Shown: in pieces, positions 1-9,990 of the stretch
Numbering within the stretch: position 1 is the first letter of the stretch
Layout of the letters: each line of letters opens with the position of its first letter
From: Candidatus Azobacteroides sp.
GTDB lineage: Bacteria > Bacteroidota > Bacteroidia > Bacteroidales > WRGA01
Assembly: GCA_021201815.1 (NCBI GenBank)
Contig: JAJQEC010000090.1
Coordinates: 116,503 to 180,502 of the forward strand
Length of the DNA: 64,000 bases
Direction of reading: 5' to 3'
Made by a program: the position numbers and the translations under genes
Notes under the pieces: generated by a model
Seen by the model: the letters and a program-made list of their open reading frames with translations, nothing else
Database searches by the model: none
Told to the model about the DNA's origin: nothing

Positions 1-1227
1 CAGGATGACATTCCATGGATGAACACAAGTGCAGAAAGGGTTACAAAGGGATTTGTAAAAGGCCTGAGGGCGAAAATGGCCCTTGCATATGCCGGGTATT
101 CGCTTCGTAATGGCACTCTTGAAACCAGGAGAGGCAGGCATTGGGAAGAATATTATAAGATTGCGAATCAGGAGTGCTTTGAATTGATAGAAAGTGGCGT
201 TCATAAGATGAATCCTGATTACGAAAATATATTCCGGTTACTTCATACCTATGCACAAGATGCTTCCAATAAAGAAATTTTATGGGAACTAGCGTTTGGC
301 AGAGGGTCAAGTGGACGTCTTGCGCAGGCTTTCGGGATGACATTTTCTACCAATCCTGCCGATCCGAAATACGGAAGAGCTGTGGCTGAGCCTTCTGTTC
401 CTTTCAGCTACTATTATTCCTTTGACCCAACAGATTTGAGAAGATCCGTCAACGTGGAACTCTATAACTATTCGGATCCCGCTTATCCCGGACAACAAAG
501 ACTCGGAGGCGCTACAGCGCTGAAACCATGTAAATGGCGTCGTTCGTGGATCGTACCTAACCTGGGTGGCGATAACAGGCAGATGCAGGCTACGGGAGTC
601 AATTTTCCGGTTATGCGGTATACCGATGTATTGCTCATGTTTGCGGAAACAGAAAATGAAATTAACGGAATGCCCACAGAAGCCGCAAAAGATGCATTGC
701 GCCAGGTAAGGGAAAGAGCTTTCCCGCGGGAAGTGTGGCAGGAGAAAGTCACGGATTATATAAACCGTGTTTCCGGAAGTAAAGAAAGCTTCTTTAACGC
801 CATTGTAGACGAAAGGGCATGGGAATTTGGCGGAGAGCTTATCCGTAAGAACGATTTGATACGCTGGAATTTATTGGGCGAAAAAGTAGAAAAAATGAAA
901 TCGGATTGCTGGAAAATACTGGATGACCATCCGGATTTCAGTTGGGTGCCGGATGTGATTTACTGGAAATATAAAAATGATAACGAAACCCTTGATATAT
1001 TAAATCCCGATTATCGCTGGCCTGAAGACGAAGAGGCACCCGAGGGTTATTTCAGCTCGGTATGGGGACCTGCCTTTTCAGAGGCGAACAGAATTAAACT
1101 TGAAGATTTTCTGAATGAATGTATATCCGGATACCGCAAAGAAAAGAATAATCATTTATTTCCGTTAAGTGCCACAACGATAACCGACAGTAATGGGGTA
1201 TTGTCTAACGACCAGATACCCGATTAA
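1..1227 (+). CDS. SusD/RagB-family glycan-binding lipoprotein, C-terminal part
   Basis: The reading frame is open from the first base of the window, so this is the 3' part of a gene whose start, signal peptide and lipobox lie outside. The visible roughly 408 residues match the C-terminal half of SusD-type proteins: a helical segment that reads like the TPR scaffold (MALAYAGYSLRNG), the stretch VMRYTDVLLMFAETENEING that is typical of the family, and a late block around IVDERAWEFGGELIRKNDLIRW. SusD proteins sit on the outer membrane, bind oligosaccharides and cap a SusC TonB-dependent transporter; the susC gene is expected just upstream. The genes that follow encode secreted glycosidases, so this opens a polysaccharide utilisation locus. 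Family assignment is firm; the ligand is not known. Confidence 0.93.
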   Translation, partial: QDDIPWMNTSAERVTKGFVKGLRAKMALAYAGYSLRNGTLETRRGRHWEEYYKIANQECFELIESGVHKMNPDYENIFRLLHTYAQDASNKEILWELAFGRGSSGRLAQAFGMTFSTNPADPKYGRAVAEPSVPFSYYYSFDPTDLRRSVNVELYNYSDPAYPGQQRLGGATALKPCKWRRSWIVPNLGGDNRQMQATGVNFPVMRYTDVLLMFAETENEINGMPTEAAKDALRQVRERAFPREVWQEKVTDYINRVSGSKESFFNAIVDERAWEFGGELIRKNDLIRWNLLGEKVEKMKSDCWKILDDHPDFSWVPDVIYWKYKNDNETLDILNPDYRWPEDEEAPEGYFSSVWGPAFSEANRIKLEDFLNECISGYRKEKNNHLFPLSATTITDSNGVLSNDQIPD

Positions 1228-1271
1228 AGGAAAATAGTAAAATTTATTTCAATCAAAAAAATTAAACCAAT

Positions 1272-1670
1272 ATGTTACTGAATAGAATAATAGCCAACTA
1301 TTTAATCGCATTAGCAGCTCTGGTAATGCTACCGGTATTGTGTGTTTCCTGTGACGATGATGATGATAAAACAGGGGATGAACCCGGGCAATTGTTTCGC
1401 CCGGTCCTGTTTTCCGTAGAATCCAGGACTGAACCCGTTATATTGACATGGGTGCCTATAAAAGATGCCTCTTATTTAATGGAAATAAGCCGGGATAGCC
1501 TGAAATTTGAAGTTGAACTGCAAAGGGAATCCCTGCAAACCGGAACAAAAGAATTAGAACTATCCGGTTTGATGAAGGGCGAAAGGTATTCCGCCCGGAT
1601 CAAATCCATAAGTAATAACCCTGCAATACGGGATTCCGAATTTGCAACCCTGTCTTTTGTAGCACCATGA
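1272..1670 (+). CDS. small surface lipoprotein with one fibronectin-III-like domain
   Basis: A 132-residue protein with an N-terminal hydrophobic segment ending in a lipobox (LCVSC, Cys27). Five Asp residues follow directly, like the acidic lipoprotein export signal that sends Bacteroidota lipoproteins to the cell surface. The rest (about residues 40-130) is beta-rich and ends in a fibronectin-III-like pattern (LTWVPIKDASYLMEIS ... LSGLMKGERYSARIKSIS). It lies 44 bases after the SusD-like gene and 32 bases before GH28, the slot where SusE/SusF-type accessory glycan-binding proteins are usually found. It is much shorter than SusE or SusF, so a one-domain accessory binding protein is an inference. 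No catalytic motif is visible. Confidence 0.75.
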   Translation: MLLNRIIANYLIALAALVMLPVLCVSCDDDDDKTGDEPGQLFRPVLFSVESRTEPVILTWVPIKDASYLMEISRDSLKFEVELQRESLQTGTKELELSGLMKGERYSARIKSISNNPAIRDSEFATLSFVAP

Positions 1671-1702
1671 TGCTACCTGTTACAGCCAAATAAAAGAAAA
1701 TA

Positions 1703-3346
1703 ATGAAGAAAACATATTTATTTATCCTCCTGTTTTGGTCTGCCTGTTCAATGATCGTATTTGCGAACGAAGCGAAGCTCCTGTATGACGTATATGATTA
1801 TGGTGCAAAAGGAGATGCTTCGGCATTGGACACGAAAGCGATACAGGATGCGATCAATGCCTGCCATCAGGGAGGCGGAGGGCGGGTAGTTCTCCATAAC
1901 GGTAAATTTTTGTCAGGAACTATTTATCTGAAAGATAATGTCACCCTGTTTATCGAAAACGGCGCAGTCCTTTTAGGAAGCAGGCATCAGAAAGATTATC
2001 CTGTTACCGGATCTGAATTTCCGTCCTATCATGGAACCTTTCTTACCAACCGTATACTTATATATGCGGAAAACGCTTCTAACATTTCCATCCGGGGGAA
2101 TGGGACAATCAACGGGCAGGGGGAAGAATTCTTCGGAATAGATGAACTGGAAGCCTTGAAGGAACGCCCCAGGATCATTCATTTCCGTAAATGCAGGAAT
2201 GTAAAAATAAAAGATATTACCCTTTATAATTCAGCATCGTGGGTGCAGAACTACTGGGCTTGTGACAATCTGGTTATTGATGGTATAACGGTCGATAGCA
2301 GGGAAAATCCGGATTTGTCAAAACCTCGTTTTGCAGATGCGCCAGGACGAAATACCGATGGCCTTGATATTGTGGATTGCAGGAATGTGCGCATTTCAAA
2401 CTGTTTTATCGACAGTGGGGATGATGGGATATGCTTCAAAAGCTTTTCCCAGAAAGAAGGTTGCCATCATATTACGGTTACCAATTGTGTGATTACTACC
2501 AATGCCTCCGGAATAAAAATCGGAACCGAATCGGTAGGTGCGTTTAAGGATATCACCATATCCAATTGCGTTATCTTCGATACGCGCCTGGGTGGAATCG
2601 ACATTATGTGTGTCGACGGGGCACAGGTAGAACAGATACTTGTTTCGGGAATAACCTTGAGGAATATTAACGGAACGGCAATCTTTGTGCGCCTGGGTAA
2701 CAGGGGCAGAATGCACCGTGAAGACGAAACACCCCGTGACGGGTATGTAAAAGATATTTCTTTTCGCGACATCTACGGAACAAATATAGACCGCTATGGC
2801 TGTTCCATAACCGGCATACCTGGCAATCCGGTCGAAAATATCGTATTAAGCAACATACACCTGAAATTCAAAGGAGGCGATTCCCCCTTCTATTTTCAGG
2901 GAGAACCCGGTAATCTTGTAAAAGAGCACACCATCGAATCAGTTCCTGAGATTCCCGGCAATCATCCCCGGGGCGATATGTTCAGAAAACTTCCTGCGTA
3001 TGGATTTTACGTTCGTCACGTAAATAATATCCTGTTTGATGGAGTGCGCCTGGATACACAGGAAGAGGAAAAGCGTTATGCGCTTGTAGCTGACGATGTA
3101 AACCGTTTAGCTTTAAACCGCTTTTCGGCAAGATCATCCGCAGTTGCCCCCGCTTTAATCCACCTTCTCAACGTAAGGGATGCTGACATAAGTCATTCCC
3201 ATGTGCTTTCACCGGCAAATATATTTGTTGAAATATCAGGAAACAATACGAAGAATATCCGGTTGCTGAACAACGATCTATCCGAGGTAAAGCAGGCATA
3301 TACCACTAAGGAAAAAGCATTGGAAAAGCAGGTGACAAATAAGTAG
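1703..3346 (+). CDS. glycoside hydrolase family 28 (polygalacturonase-type beta-helix)
   Basis: A 547-residue secreted protein with signal peptide MKKTYLFILLFWSACSMIVFA. The body is a right-handed parallel beta-helix. Family 28 catalytic signatures are visible: NTDG with Asp219 and the GDDG pair Asp240-Asp241. At the place where GH28 normally has G-H-G, about residue 270, this protein reads ASGIKIGTES, so the usual His is replaced. GH28 enzymes hydrolyse alpha-1,4-galacturonic acid links in homogalacturonan or rhamnogalacturonan with inversion. Its position between SusD-like and GH2 genes supports a periplasmic or surface role in pectin breakdown. The changed His position means the exact activity may differ from a plain polygalacturonase. 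Confidence 0.88.
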   Translation: MKKTYLFILLFWSACSMIVFANEAKLLYDVYDYGAKGDASALDTKAIQDAINACHQGGGGRVVLHNGKFLSGTIYLKDNVTLFIENGAVLLGSRHQKDYPVTGSEFPSYHGTFLTNRILIYAENASNISIRGNGTINGQGEEFFGIDELEALKERPRIIHFRKCRNVKIKDITLYNSASWVQNYWACDNLVIDGITVDSRENPDLSKPRFADAPGRNTDGLDIVDCRNVRISNCFIDSGDDGICFKSFSQKEGCHHITVTNCVITTNASGIKIGTESVGAFKDITISNCVIFDTRLGGIDIMCVDGAQVEQILVSGITLRNINGTAIFVRLGNRGRMHREDETPRDGYVKDISFRDIYGTNIDRYGCSITGIPGNPVENIVLSNIHLKFKGGDSPFYFQGEPGNLVKEHTIESVPEIPGNHPRGDMFRKLPAYGFYVRHVNNILFDGVRLDTQEEEKRYALVADDVNRLALNRFSARSSAVAPALIHLLNVRDADISHSHVLSPANIFVEISGNNTKNIRLLNNDLSEVKQAYTTKEKALEKQVTNK

Positions 3347-3367
3347 TAAATCCAGGTAATAAAGCGT

Positions 3368-5227
3368 ATGAAAATGATAAAAACAGAAAACAAAACCATC
3401 ATGCACAAGATAAAATATCTTCTGTTCATCTGCCTGCTATCCGTTTGTTATACAAATGGTGTTTTCGCACAGGGAACAGAGCATATAAGCATATTGAATG
3501 CCTATAACCGCGCCTCTGTTTCGCTTGACGGGCAGTGGCAAACCATTATCGACCCGCAGGAACAGGGTTATTACGACTACCGTTACCTGCCTAAAAACAA
3601 TGGTTTTTTCCAAAACCGGAAAGCGCGGAACAAAACGGACCTGGTGGAATATAACTTTGACACCGGACTTCCCTTACATGTTCCCGGTGACTGGAATAGC
3701 CAGCAACCGGAACTGTTATGGTACGAAGGCACCATATGGTATGAAAAGAGTTTTTCCTATATGCGTAAGGACGGACAACGGACTTTCCTGCATTTCGGAG
3801 CAGTAAACTACGAGGCAAAAGTATATCTGAACGGTAAAAAACTGGGAGAGCATATCGGTGGGTTTACCCCGTTCAGCTTCGAAGTAACGGATGACCTGAA
3901 AGACGGAGATAACTTTATCGTGGTAAAGGTAGATAATAAACGCCGTATAGATGGCATACCTACCATCATCTCCGACTGGTGGAATTACGGCGGGATTACC
4001 CGCCCGGTAAAGCTGGTTGAGGTGCCGCAAACCTTTATTCAGGATTACCTGATTCAATTGAAGAAAGGCGAAAATAACCGGATTGACGGATACGTAAAAG
4101 TAGCCGGTTCGAACGCTTCACAGGAAGTTCGGATAAGCATCCCCGAACTTAAGCTAACCAAGTCGTTTAAAACCGATATCGATGGATACGCCAAAATTGA
4201 ATTTTCACAGAAAGTGGACGCATGGTCTCCCGAAAATCCCCAATTATATGATGTGCAAATATCTATGGGAGAAGATAGTATATCAGACAGAATCGGCTTT
4301 CGTACCATAGAAACAAAGGGACAGGATATTTTACTCAACGGGAAACCGGTATTTCTCCGCGGTATCTGTATTCATGAAGAAGCGGCATACCGGGGAGGGC
4401 GTGCCCACTCTCCCGAAGATGCCAGGGTATTACTTACATGGGCAAAAGAAATGGGATGCAACTTTGTACGGCTCACGCACTACCCGCACAATGAACACAT
4501 GATTCGTGAAGCCGAAAAAATGGGGCTTTTGATATGGTCTGAAATTCCGCTTTACTGGACTATTCAATGGGAAAACCCGGAAGTATTGGCAAATGCAAAG
4601 AATCAGTTTACGGAAATTTATCAACGTGATAAAAACAGGGCTGCCGTTATCCTCTGGTCGCTGGCAAACGAAACGCCATTAGGTGATTCCCGGTTGAAAT
4701 TTCTTTCCGGTCTGGCTGAATATGTACGTAGTATGGATGATACACGTTTGCTGACGGCTGCCATGGAAATGCACGAAAAAGAGGACGACCCTGGTACAAT
4801 AATAATCAACGATCCGCTGGGCGAATACCTCGATGTACTCGGATGCAATGAATATTACGGATGGTATGGTACTTTACCTGACAAATGCAGAAACCTAACC
4901 TGGACTATGGAATATGACAAACCATTAATCATGAGCGAATTCGGCGCAGGTGCAGTATATGGTATGCACGGAGAGAAACCGGACAGGTGGACGGAAGAAT
5001 ACCAGGAATATTTTTACGAAGAAAACCTTGATATGCTCAGGAAAATTCCATTTCTGAGAGGTACGGCACCATGGGTGTTGATGGACTTCCGATCACCACG
5101 CAGGCCACTTGGTGGTGTTCAGGATTATTACAACCGGAAGGGGGTGATTTCGGATCAGGGAAATAAGAAAAAAACCTTTTATACCCTGAAAAATTATTAT
5201 CAGGAAGTGAAGAATACCTTTAAATAA
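3368..5227 (+). CDS. glycoside hydrolase family 2 (beta-galactosidase or beta-glucuronidase type)
   Basis: A 619-residue enzyme with the GH2 layout: sugar-binding jelly-roll domain (about 50-200), immunoglobulin-like sandwich (about 210-310) and TIM barrel (about 320-600). The acid/base is Glu435 in SLANET and the nucleophile is Glu524 in IMSEFGAG. The signal peptide fits best if translation begins at the inner Met at 3401 (MHKIKYLLFICLLSVCYTNG), so 3368 may be 11 codons too early. The protein is shorter than LacZ and close in size to GusA-like enzymes, so beta-glucuronidase or beta-galactosidase activity is possible. It starts 22 bases after GH28 and probably removes side-chain sugars from the same substrate. 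Confidence 0.9.
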   Translation: MKMIKTENKTIMHKIKYLLFICLLSVCYTNGVFAQGTEHISILNAYNRASVSLDGQWQTIIDPQEQGYYDYRYLPKNNGFFQNRKARNKTDLVEYNFDTGLPLHVPGDWNSQQPELLWYEGTIWYEKSFSYMRKDGQRTFLHFGAVNYEAKVYLNGKKLGEHIGGFTPFSFEVTDDLKDGDNFIVVKVDNKRRIDGIPTIISDWWNYGGITRPVKLVEVPQTFIQDYLIQLKKGENNRIDGYVKVAGSNASQEVRISIPELKLTKSFKTDIDGYAKIEFSQKVDAWSPENPQLYDVQISMGEDSISDRIGFRTIETKGQDILLNGKPVFLRGICIHEEAAYRGGRAHSPEDARVLLTWAKEMGCNFVRLTHYPHNEHMIREAEKMGLLIWSEIPLYWTIQWENPEVLANAKNQFTEIYQRDKNRAAVILWSLANETPLGDSRLKFLSGLAEYVRSMDDTRLLTAAMEMHEKEDDPGTIIINDPLGEYLDVLGCNEYYGWYGTLPDKCRNLTWTMEYDKPLIMSEFGAGAVYGMHGEKPDRWTEEYQEYFYEENLDMLRKIPFLRGTAPWVLMDFRSPRRPLGGVQDYYNRKGVISDQGNKKKTFYTLKNYYQEVKNTFK

Positions 5228-5323
5228 TAGCTGAAAAATTATCTTAATCTCAAGTTATAACAAACTAAGGTTGTATTATCTAACAATGTAATAATTATAA
5301 AGCCTTAGTTCTAAAAAAATAGT

Positions 5324-6652
5324 ATGACAGTATTTAAAAATCTATGCATGCTGGCAATTTCCTCCTTCCTGATCTTGTCATGCAACACAAAAAATGATGA
5401 CCTATTTGCTAACCCTGATAATGAGAAAATTGAATCCTGGGATGGCAAGACGAAACTGTATGTTCCGACAAAAAAACTCACATCGGAACCCGGTCATCAT
5501 TGGTTTGCCTATTATGACAAGATAGAGTGTGACCCGACAAACAGGTATGTCCTGTGCATGAAGACCACCTTTGAGCACCGTTCACCCACACCGGAGGACG
5601 TAATAGAAATCGGAATGGTCGATTTGCATAACGACTGCGCATGGATAAAGCTTGGCGAATCCCGTGCATGGGGGTGGCAGCAAGGCTGCCAACTCCAGTT
5701 CGTTCCCGGTTCCGATGGCGAAATAGTATGGAACGACAAAGAAGGCGAACGATTCGTGTGTCATATCCTGAATATCCATACACGGGAAAAAAGAACCATC
5801 CCATGGGCAATATATGCCTTAAGCCCCGATGGAAAATGGGCGGTAACAGTAGACTACCGCCGTGTAAACGATACCCGTCCCGGGTATGGGTATGCAGGCC
5901 TTTCCGACCCCTATGCCAATGAGCTGGCACCGGAAAAATCCGGTATCTGGAAAATAAATATGCAAACCGGAGAATCGGAACTCATTATTTCCTTAGCACA
6001 GGTAGCAGGATTGGAAAATCCCTACGATACCCAAACCCGTGATGCCAAGCATTGGTTCAACCATTTATTAATCAATCCCGACGGAACCCGCTTTATATTC
6101 CTGCACCGCTGGCGTTATTCCGACGAAGAAAGGACAGCAAAATACAAAGACGTAGGAGGCTGGGGAACCCGCATGCTGACGGCATCCGAAGACGGTTCCG
6201 ACATTCGCATAATAGACCCGTACAACTATACCTCCCATTTTATCTGGAGAGATCCGCAACATATCCTTGCATGGACAAACATCCCCGGAAAAGGAGACGG
6301 CTTCTTCCTGTTCGAAGATGCCGTGGGCGGTAACATCGAACAGGTCGGAGAAGGTATCATGACTGAAAACGGACATTGCACCTATCTTCCCGGTAACCAA
6401 TGGATATTGAACGATACCTATCCCAATACCGAAACAGGCTTGCAATCTGTATATCTCTATCATGTAGCCACAAATACGCGGGTGCCTTTGGGTGATTTTT
6501 ATTCCCCCCTGAGCCGTGGACTCGAATGGCGCTGCGATACACATCCGCGCAGTACAATAGACGGACAGTATGTAATCGTCGATTCTCCGAATTGGGAAGG
6601 ACGCCAATTGTATATGATGGATATCAGAGGAATTATATCTAATACTAACTAA
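5324..6652 (+). CDS. beta-propeller lipoprotein, oligogalacturonate lyase-like
   Basis: A 442-residue lipoprotein: signal segment ending in LILSC (Cys20), then repeated beta-blade patterns through the whole chain, such as DCAWIKLGESRAWGWQQG, ALSPDGKWAVTV and LINPDGTRFIFLHRWRY. These fit a seven-bladed propeller of the TolB/oligogalacturonate lyase (PL22) type. PL22 enzymes cleave unsaturated digalacturonate; a role after GH28 in pectin breakdown would make sense. I cannot confirm the metal-binding His and catalytic residues by eye, so the enzyme assignment is tentative and a non-enzymatic binding propeller is possible. It lies 96 bases after GH2 in the same direction, and a T9SS beta-helix gene follows 27 bases later. 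Confidence 0.6.
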   Translation: MTVFKNLCMLAISSFLILSCNTKNDDLFANPDNEKIESWDGKTKLYVPTKKLTSEPGHHWFAYYDKIECDPTNRYVLCMKTTFEHRSPTPEDVIEIGMVDLHNDCAWIKLGESRAWGWQQGCQLQFVPGSDGEIVWNDKEGERFVCHILNIHTREKRTIPWAIYALSPDGKWAVTVDYRRVNDTRPGYGYAGLSDPYANELAPEKSGIWKINMQTGESELIISLAQVAGLENPYDTQTRDAKHWFNHLLINPDGTRFIFLHRWRYSDEERTAKYKDVGGWGTRMLTASEDGSDIRIIDPYNYTSHFIWRDPQHILAWTNIPGKGDGFFLFEDAVGGNIEQVGEGIMTENGHCTYLPGNQWILNDTYPNTETGLQSVYLYHVATNTRVPLGDFYSPLSRGLEWRCDTHPRSTIDGQYVIVDSPNWEGRQLYMMDIRGIISNTN

Positions 6653-6679
6653 CAGTTTTACTATTAAAATTAACCAATT

Positions 6680-8251
6680 ATGAAACATGTAACCTTTTTC
6701 TTATTGGCAATTATGTTTGTATCCTTTTCCTTGTCGGTAAAGGCACAAAATGTGTATTATGTGGCGGATGACGGCAATCCGTCCGCTGATGGCCTTTCCT
6801 GGGCTACTGCCACTACGCTTGAAGCTGTGATACCAAAACTTGCATCGGCAAATAATAACCGCGATCATGTTTTTGTAAAGAAAGGAACGTATATAGCGCC
6901 GGAGGGGAATGGCTTTTATTTTTCAAGCGCTCCAAGCAAGAAATATGCTACTTTTTATGGTAATTGTGACGGAACGGAGTCTTTGACCCATTTACCCAAT
7001 CCTACCGGAACAATAGAAACGTATCTGAAAGCGGCAAATTCAGGTTCGGAAGACCTGGACAGGGTGATGAGTATTGATGGTGGCATTCTTAATTTCACCG
7101 GATTTGATCTTTCCGGAGGGGATGCCTCTAAAGCCACCTTCACAAAAGGCTATGGAGGAACTATCTATAATTCGGGTGGTACGGGTGCTTTTAAATATTG
7201 TAAGATTCATGGAGGCAAAGCCACTCAGGGTGCAGGAGCGTATATTGTCTTATATGGGGCACCGGTAGACTGGACGTTAGAAAATTGCGAAATATATGAC
7301 AATGAATCATCCGATATGGGGGGAGGTCTTTACCTTGGTAGTTCCACTAAAATAAGTAACTGCCTGATAAGAGATAATATATCCGGTAAAAGCGGTGGGG
7401 GTATCCGCATGAACAATTCCAATCAGGCTGCGATATTTAATTCTACCATAATAAATAATAATGCCGGAGGTGCCGGAGGGGGCATATATCACATGCAAGG
7501 AGACATTGTCAATTGTCTTATCGCAAATAATACCGGATCTTCCGGTGCCGGGGGTATACAGTTTCATGCATCGGGAAGAGGGCGATTGATTAATTCTACC
7601 ATTGTAAATAACAAAGTGATTGCAGGAGGAGAGCAGGGCGGTGGAATTTCTGTAGCATCAGGAATAGTGAAAAATTGTATTGCATGGGGAAATACTATTG
7701 GGGATGGAGCTACAAAAAATGATATATATGCGGTTGGGAACAACGACTCCGAAAATAATACCAGTATGGTTGAGTATTCCTGTTTTGAATCCATTTCTGT
7801 TAAGAGTGGCTTCAACTATGCAGCTACCGTACAAAACAATCTGGCGGAGGGTACTGATCCTTTGTTTACAGATGCCGGGAGTAATGATTTTACACTACAA
7901 CCCATGAGCCCGTGCAAAGATGCAGGGGATAATGATGCTTACGATGCGGAATACCCTGATAAAGACCTGAATAACCAGGACCGTATTATAGACTCCATCA
8001 TTGATATGGGTGCTTATGAAGCAACGGAAAACACAGTCGGCATGCAGGGCCCGGCATCCGGAACGGTATGTGTGTATTCTTCAGATAAAGGATTGCTTAC
8101 TGTAAACTCTAATGGGAATGTTGCCATATATGATATGTGTGGAAGAGTACAATTTGCAAAAGCTCTTTCCGGTGCTACTGATTTCCAATTACCGGCAGGA
8201 CTTTATATAATAACCATCAACGGTCGTTCTTATAAAGTCATTGTAAAATAA
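6680..8251 (+). CDS. secreted right-handed beta-helix protein with T9SS sorting domain
   Basis: A 523-residue protein with signal peptide MKHVTFFLLAIMFVSFSLSVKA. Residues about 25-430 are a parallel beta-helix with repeated turns rich in N-x-S-x-GGG and NCxI patterns (YNSGGTGAFKYCKIHGG, DMGGGLYLGSSTKISNCLI), like DUF1565 and polymorphic outer-membrane repeats. The last 65 residues form a type IX secretion C-terminal sorting domain (VAIYDMCGRVQFAKAL ... LPAGLYIITINGRSYKVIVK). It should therefore leave the cell through T9SS and be cleaved or anchored at the surface. Polysaccharide lyases, pectin methylesterases and adhesins share this fold; no catalytic set is recognisable. It is a tandem paralogue of the next gene. 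Confidence 0.8.
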   Translation: MKHVTFFLLAIMFVSFSLSVKAQNVYYVADDGNPSADGLSWATATTLEAVIPKLASANNNRDHVFVKKGTYIAPEGNGFYFSSAPSKKYATFYGNCDGTESLTHLPNPTGTIETYLKAANSGSEDLDRVMSIDGGILNFTGFDLSGGDASKATFTKGYGGTIYNSGGTGAFKYCKIHGGKATQGAGAYIVLYGAPVDWTLENCEIYDNESSDMGGGLYLGSSTKISNCLIRDNISGKSGGGIRMNNSNQAAIFNSTIINNNAGGAGGGIYHMQGDIVNCLIANNTGSSGAGGIQFHASGRGRLINSTIVNNKVIAGGEQGGGISVASGIVKNCIAWGNTIGDGATKNDIYAVGNNDSENNTSMVEYSCFESISVKSGFNYAATVQNNLAEGTDPLFTDAGSNDFTLQPMSPCKDAGDNDAYDAEYPDKDLNNQDRIIDSIIDMGAYEATENTVGMQGPASGTVCVYSSDKGLLTVNSNGNVAIYDMCGRVQFAKALSGATDFQLPAGLYIITINGRSYKVIVK

Positions 8252-8313
8252 CATATGCTAAAAACAAATTACTATTAAACAGTTTATTTATTAACTAAAA
8301 TTGATTAATTATC

Positions 8314-9948
8314 ATGAAAAAGAAAAACTTTTTTGGACTTGCAGCCATGCTTCTGGGCTTTTTTCTGACGCTGAATGCTCAGAATGTATATCATGTAACT
8401 CCTGATGGTACGGCAACTGCTGACGGACTTAGCTGGGAAAACGCAACGACCCTGCAACATGCAATCGAGCAATCTGCCGAAGGTACCGCCGAAGTTGGAG
8501 ACGTTATCCTTATAAAAAAGGGAACCTATACTGCCCCTGAAGTGGACGGTTTTTATTTTGACGACAAAAATGTAACCCTGTATGGGAACTGCGAAGGAAC
8601 AGAGACATTAAATAGTCTTCCGGGATATACGGATGCAACCGTTATCGAAACCTATTTAAAAGCGGCTGTTGATGAGAATCAGGAAGCGTTGGGGCGTGTC
8701 ATGACAATCGCTAAAAGAGATGTGACCCTAATGGGTCTTGACCTGTCGGGAGGGGACGCCATGAAAGCCAATATTTCAAAAGGTTTTGGTGGTGTCATTC
8801 ATTCCGAAGCTAATAAAGGGGTTATAAAGTATTGTAAAATACACGGAGGCTCTGCAAATTCGGGTGCAGGAATTTATCTTGTGGTATATGATTCCTATGC
8901 AGGCCCTCATATTGACCATTGCGAGGTATATGAAAATGAATCTACCGGAATGGCAGGCGGAATTTATGTGGGAAATTATGTCCTGATTACAAATTGCATT
9001 GTCAGGAATAATATGGCAGAGACCAGTGGCGCAGGAATATACAATAACGACACACGAACGGGTACTACCACCATATTCAACTGTATTATAAAAGATAACA
9101 TAGCCAAAAAGCAGACCGGTGGTGCTTTCATTAAATCAGGCTATCTTGTCAATTCTCTTATTTCCGGAAATTCAGGGGGTACTATTTGCGGTGGCGTGAT
9201 GCTGGATGGGTCAGTAGCCGATGTAGACTGCCACATTGTGAATTGTACGGTAGTTAATAATACGGTTGACACAGGTATTACTACAGATGCAGGAGGTGTG
9301 CGTCCCGGTGAAGGTCATGTGTACAACTGTATTATCTGGGGTAATCTGAAAAATATGTTAGGGGAAAATGAGGATACTACTGAACCAATGGAGAGTGATA
9401 TATTTATTCAGGCAAGAGGAGATAGATTTATCGGGTCAAGCACGGTGAAAAACAGCTTTTATAACGCATTCTTCATAAATCCTGACGGCTCATACGAACC
9501 GGATATGGCAGATAATATAGAAGGAACGGATCCATTCTTCCTGGATGATACGGAAGGTGATTTCAGATTGCATGAATTAAGTATGTGCATAAACAAAGGA
9601 AACAACGATTTTTATAATAATGCTGTAAAAGCATTTCCTACATTGAACGCACAAAAAGACCTGAAAAACCAGGCCCGCATTGTAAATTCCACCATTGATA
9701 TGGGTGCTTACGAATATACTACCGAACCCCTGAGCATTAAAGAACAAAATGCCGGAGATAAAACGATGGTGTATTCTTCAGGAAAAGGAATATTGACGGT
9801 TGAATTTGACGGGGAAACAGCCATATATGATATCGCAGGTAAGATGCATTACCACCAGAGAGTGGCCGGTTCAGCAGATTTTAAATTACCTGGCGGCATT
9901 TATCTGGTAAAACTACCTGCTAAAACTCACAAAGTAATCGTTTACTAA
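8314..9948 (+). CDS. secreted right-handed beta-helix protein with T9SS sorting domain (tandem paralogue)
   Basis: A 544-residue protein with signal peptide MKKKNFFGLAAMLLGFFLTLNA. It has the same plan as the gene before it: shared opening (QNVY.V..DGT.TADGLSW..ATTL), the conserved LSGGDA block, KYCKIHGGSANSGAGIYL, and a closing D.GAYEY segment before the sorting domain. The T9SS domain covers about the last 65 residues (YSSGKGILTVEFDGETAIYDIAGKM ... GGIYLVKLP). The two proteins are clearly duplicated but well diverged. The transcript probably ends at the hairpin at 9991-10035. Function is unknown beyond a surface-exposed beta-helix; a carbohydrate-active or adhesin role is inferred from the neighbours. 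Confidence 0.8.
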   Translation: MKKKNFFGLAAMLLGFFLTLNAQNVYHVTPDGTATADGLSWENATTLQHAIEQSAEGTAEVGDVILIKKGTYTAPEVDGFYFDDKNVTLYGNCEGTETLNSLPGYTDATVIETYLKAAVDENQEALGRVMTIAKRDVTLMGLDLSGGDAMKANISKGFGGVIHSEANKGVIKYCKIHGGSANSGAGIYLVVYDSYAGPHIDHCEVYENESTGMAGGIYVGNYVLITNCIVRNNMAETSGAGIYNNDTRTGTTTIFNCIIKDNIAKKQTGGAFIKSGYLVNSLISGNSGGTICGGVMLDGSVADVDCHIVNCTVVNNTVDTGITTDAGGVRPGEGHVYNCIIWGNLKNMLGENEDTTEPMESDIFIQARGDRFIGSSTVKNSFYNAFFINPDGSYEPDMADNIEGTDPFFLDDTEGDFRLHELSMCINKGNNDFYNNAVKAFPTLNAQKDLKNQARIVNSTIDMGAYEYTTEPLSIKEQNAGDKTMVYSSGKGILTVEFDGETAIYDIAGKMHYHQRVAGSADFKLPGGIYLVKLPAKTHKVIVY

Positions 9949-9990
9949 TTTCATTAAAAGTAAAATCTTACGATAGATACAGACTTCAAC

